DNA of 64,000 nt from Bacillus sp. HSf4 (lineage in GTDB: Bacteria > Bacillota > Bacilli > Bacillales > Bacillaceae), in NCBI RefSeq assembly GCF_029537375.1, contig NZ_CP120679.1:3391501-3455500 (forward strand), written 5' to 3'. Below, in pieces: positions 61,713 through 64,000 of this stretch; the first letter of the stretch is position 1; each line of letters begins with the position of its first letter. Below the pieces are notes generated by a model that saw nothing but the letters and a program-made list of their open reading frames with translations, searched no databases and was not told where the DNA came from. Made by a program: the position numbers and the translations under genes.

Positions 61713-63013
61713 TAGCTCCAACCGTTCCCTTCTACTCGATAAGTGCTTTTAACCTGGTGAACAACCTCAAGATCATTCAGCTTTTGCAAAATTTCGGTGA
61801 AATCTTCTTCAGACGTATGATGCGTGACGATGACGATTTCAGCCAAGTCGTCATGACCTTTAATCGGAAGCTGGAGGATTTTTTCAAAGCTGACACCTCT
61901 TTCAGAAAAAATCGAGGTGATTTTTGAAAAGGACCCGACTTGATCTTTGACATGGATTCTTAAAAACTGCTGGGCAAAGATTTCCGCCGGCGCCTTCATT
62001 TGCTTTTCAAACTGCGGGTCGACAAAGCTTCTGCCATTGACGCCTAGACGCATGTTTTTCATGACGGAGACCAAATCGGACACGACGGCTGTGGCAGTCG
62101 GCATGCTTCCCGCTCCCGGACCGTAGAACATCGTTTCTCCGACGGCTTCCCCGTACACGTAAACGGCATTAAACTCATTGTGCACAGATGACAGCGGATG
62201 ATGCTCCGGAAGCAATGTCGGCTGCACGCTGACTTCGACTTTTTTGCCGTCCCGCTGGGCGATGCCGATCAGCTTCATTGTATAGCCGAGACGTTTGCTG
62301 AAGTTGATGTCTTCATCAGACACTTGGGAAATGCCCTTTACTTTGACATCTTCAAGATCGACGTTCATGGAAAAGCCGAGCCGTGCCAAAATTGCCATTT
62401 TTCTCGCTGCGTCAAGCCCTTCCACATCAGCAGTCGGGTCCGCTTCGGCAAAACCGAGCCTTTGCGCTTCCTTCAGCACATCATCATATGAGGCATTTTC
62501 CTTGTTCATCTTCGTTAAAATAAAATTCGTCGTTCCATTGACGATTCCCATCATCTTTGTGATTCTGTCCGAAGCAAGGCCGTCTTCCAAACTGCGCAGG
62601 ATCGGAATGCCTCCCGCCACACTCGCCTCGAAATAAAGGTCGCAGCCGTTTTCTTTCGCCGCGGCCAACAGCTCTGACCCGTAAAGTGCGATCAAATCCT
62701 TATTGGCAGTCACGACGTGTTTTTTGGCGCGAAGCGCGTCAAGCAGATACTTTCTTGTCTGTTCAATTCCGCCGATGACTTCAATAATGACATCCACTTC
62801 GGGATCATCTATCACATCATAAGCTTCGGTTGTCAGCACTTCCTGGGAAAGCTCGACATCCCTCTTCTTATTCTTGTCTTTTACAAGTACTTTTTGAATG
62901 GTGACGGGACAACCAACCTGGTGTGTCAATTTATCCTGGTGATCCTGAATGATTTTCACCACACCGCTCCCGACTGTTCCTAAACCTAGAAGCCCCACTC
63001 GTATCGCCTTCAC
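61712..63013 (-). CDS. hom: Homoserine dehydrogenase with ACT domain
   Basis: 433 aa; GTG start with AAAGGTGG upstream. NAD(P) fold [12 protein letters not shown] at residues 8-19. The homoserine-dehydrogenase core follows. A C-terminal ACT domain (about 355-430) likely senses threonine. First gene of the operon. Confidence 0.97.
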   Translation of the reverse strand: MKAIRVGLLGLGTVGSGVVKIIQDHQDKLTHQVGCPVTIQKVLVKDKNKKRDVELSQEVLTTEAYDVIDDPEVDVIIEVIGGIEQTRKYLLDALRAKKHVVTANKDLIALYGSELLAAAKENGCDLYFEASVAGGIPILRSLEDGLASDRITKMMGIVNGTTNFILTKMNKENASYDDVLKEAQRLGFAEADPTADVEGLDAARKMAILARLGFSMNVDLEDVKVKGISQVSDEDINFSKRLGYTMKLIGIAQRDGKKVEVSVQPTLLPEHHPLSSVHNEFNAVYVYGEAVGETMFYGPGAGSMPTATAVVSDLVSVMKNMRLGVNGRSFVDPQFEKQMKAPAEIFAQQFLRIHVKDQVGSFSKITSIFSERGVSFEKILQLPIKGHDDLAEIVIVTHHTSEEDFTEILQKLNDLEVVHQVKSTYRVEGNGWS

Positions 63014-63147
63014 TGAAATTCCACCTTTCTCTTCCGATCGTCCTTTCTAAGAGGACATTTGTAAACATAACGCAGACATTTGAGTTACAAATATTATAAT
63101 GGGGGATTGTTTTTTTGACAAGATGACAATGGTTGAAAGCAAATAAT

Positions 63148-63161
63148 GAAAACGCTTCAAT
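63148..63161. promoter_or_regulatory. Weak cre-like sequence upstream of hom
   Basis: TGAAAACGCTTCAA, two mismatches to the cre consensus. Uncertain. Nothing else is seen in the 231-bp gap. Confidence 0.25.
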
Positions 63162-63244
63162 CATTGATATAGCAAGATTCTATATATTCAGAAATATTTT
63201 TGTGAGAAAATCTTCCGACTCGTTCATCGAGACGGAAGACAGAA

Positions 63245-64000
63245 TCAAAGCTCGGTCCTGGCCGGTTCTCCGCCGAGAACCAAGGCAATGTTTTCAGCGC
63301 AAAGCCTCATCATCGCTTCCCGCGTTTCATTAGTAGCGCTTCCGATATGGGGGAGCGCGGTTACCTGAGGAAGACTCACGAGCGGATGATCTTTGGAAAT
63401 CGGCTCCTCTGCAAAAACGTCAAGCCCCGCACCTCTAATCTCTTTGTTAACAAGCGCTTCATACAAATCGGCTTCATCAACGACCTGCCCTCTTGAAGCA
63501 TTGATGAAAATGGCAGTGCGCTTCATCTTTTGGAAAGCCGAACGGTTGAACAGATGCTTTGTTTCGTTTGTCAATGGTGTCAGACAGACGACAAAGTCGG
63601 ACTGTTCAAGCAGTTGAGGAAAAGATGTATAGACAGCGCCAAGCTCCGCTTCCGCCTCTTGGCTCCGGCTCCGGTTGTGATACAAAATCTTCATACCAAA
63701 GCCTTTCGCACGGCGGGCAACAGCCCGTCCAATGCTTCCCATGCCGACGATGCCGATCGTTTTATGATGGACATCTGCACCGGCCAACAGCAGCGGCCCC
63801 CAGCCTGTCCACCGGCCTTGTTTGATCCAATCGCTTGCTTCGATGATCCTTCTTGATGCAGCCATTAATAAAGCGAAAGTCAAATCTGCCGTTGATTCTG
63901 TTAAAACACCGGGCGTGTTGCAGCAAATGACACGGTGCTTCTTTGCCGCTTCGACATCGATATTGTCATACCCTACCGCCAAGTTGGCGACCACTTTTAG
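63245..64000 (-). CDS. 2-hydroxyacid dehydrogenase (D-isomer family), partial
   Basis: The frame is open from the window edge (LKVVANLAVGYDN) to TGA at 63245, about 250 codons, so the first part is outside. The NAD-binding motif is GIVGMGSIGRAVARRA. The catalytic Arg is in INASRGQVVDE, the Glu in FAEEP, the His in LPHIGSAT. Resembles YvcT-type glyoxylate/2-ketogluconate reductases. Confidence 0.9.
   Translation of the reverse strand, partial: LKVVANLAVGYDNIDVEAAKKHRVICCNTPGVLTESTADLTFALLMAASRRIIEASDWIKQGRWTGWGPLLLAGADVHHKTIGIVGMGSIGRAVARRAKGFGMKILYHNRSRSQEAEAELGAVYTSFPQLLEQSDFVVCLTPLTNETKHLFNRSAFQKMKRTAIFINASRGQVVDEADLYEALVNKEIRGAGLDVFAEEPISKDHPLVSLPQVTALPHIGSATNETREAMMRLCAENIALVLGGEPARTEL

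Noticed and set aside
63014..63244. T-box or other riboswitch leader of hom
   Set aside because: No T-box motif, no terminator/antiterminator pair and too short a leader.

Overview
The window is a piece of a Bacillus chromosome, most likely of the B. licheniformis / B. paralicheniformis group. The backbone genes follow the B. subtilis order yuiE(pepA)-yuiD-yuiC-yuiB-yuiA-yumB-yumC ... yutM-dapF-yutK-yuzB-yutJ ... yuzD-yutI-yuxL-thrB-thrC-hom. Their products look close to the B. subtilis proteins without being identical, and genes such as padC and a host rap-phr pair sit between them. The species call is inference from gene content; no rRNA gene is present.

Region 1 (1-6637, host): partial pepA, yuiD, yuiC, yuiB, yuiA, the NADH dehydrogenase-like yumB, ferredoxin-NADP reductase yumC, two small zinc-ribbon genes and a GNAT acetyltransferase.

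Region 2 (6638-48980) is a prophage of about 42 kb, integrated in the 3' end of yutM (A-type Fe-S carrier). A perfect 91-bp direct repeat (6638-6728 and 48890-48980) marks the two att sites. The right copy completes yutM with a phage-supplied TAG stop; the left copy ends with the original host TGA and is followed by a hairpin that is probably the old yutM terminator. Late genes run leftward from about 28 kb to 7 kb: large and small terminase, portal, minor head, head fibre, scaffold, capsid, connectors, tail tube, a tail chaperone pair with a -1 frameshift site, tape measure, Dit, tail endopeptidase, pectate-lyase-fold spike, baseplate and lysis genes. This is a siphovirus layout. From 28 to 38 kb lie a lone rightward recombinase, a tRNA-Trp, small genes, a gene-free stretch with iterons next to a winged-helix protein, an antirepressor, a sigma-like regulator, several HTH proteins and an array of about 15 diverged repeats with a 61-64 bp period. 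I see no helicase, helicase loader, primase or SSB.

Region 2 also carries a rightward accessory block (37.8-44.4 kb). It holds a predicted toxin-immunity unit resembling the type VII-secreted lipase TslA, with the lipase domain first, a helical C-terminal domain, a small helical partner gene and a divergent membrane-anchored candidate immunity gene. It also holds small membrane peptides, an ATP-dependent DNA ligase and a Rap-Phr quorum-sensing cassette with a near-consensus ComA box. At the right end are a wrecked integrase, a large tyrosine recombinase with an extra C-terminal domain, a second HTH protein and the att-adjacent integrase.

Region 3 (48981-64000, host): yutM, dapF, yutK, yuzB, yutJ, a dienelactone-hydrolase-like gene, a host rap-phr pair whose Phr contains the same octapeptide twice, padC with a PadR-type operator, yuzD, yutI, yuxL, the hom-thrC-thrB operon and a partial 2-hydroxyacid dehydrogenase.

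The main items for a second look are the TslA-like toxin module on a phage, the roughly 63-bp repeat array, the iteron region, the two Rap-Phr systems, an in-frame stop in a lysis-region gene, and a 133-nt tRNA-like element.
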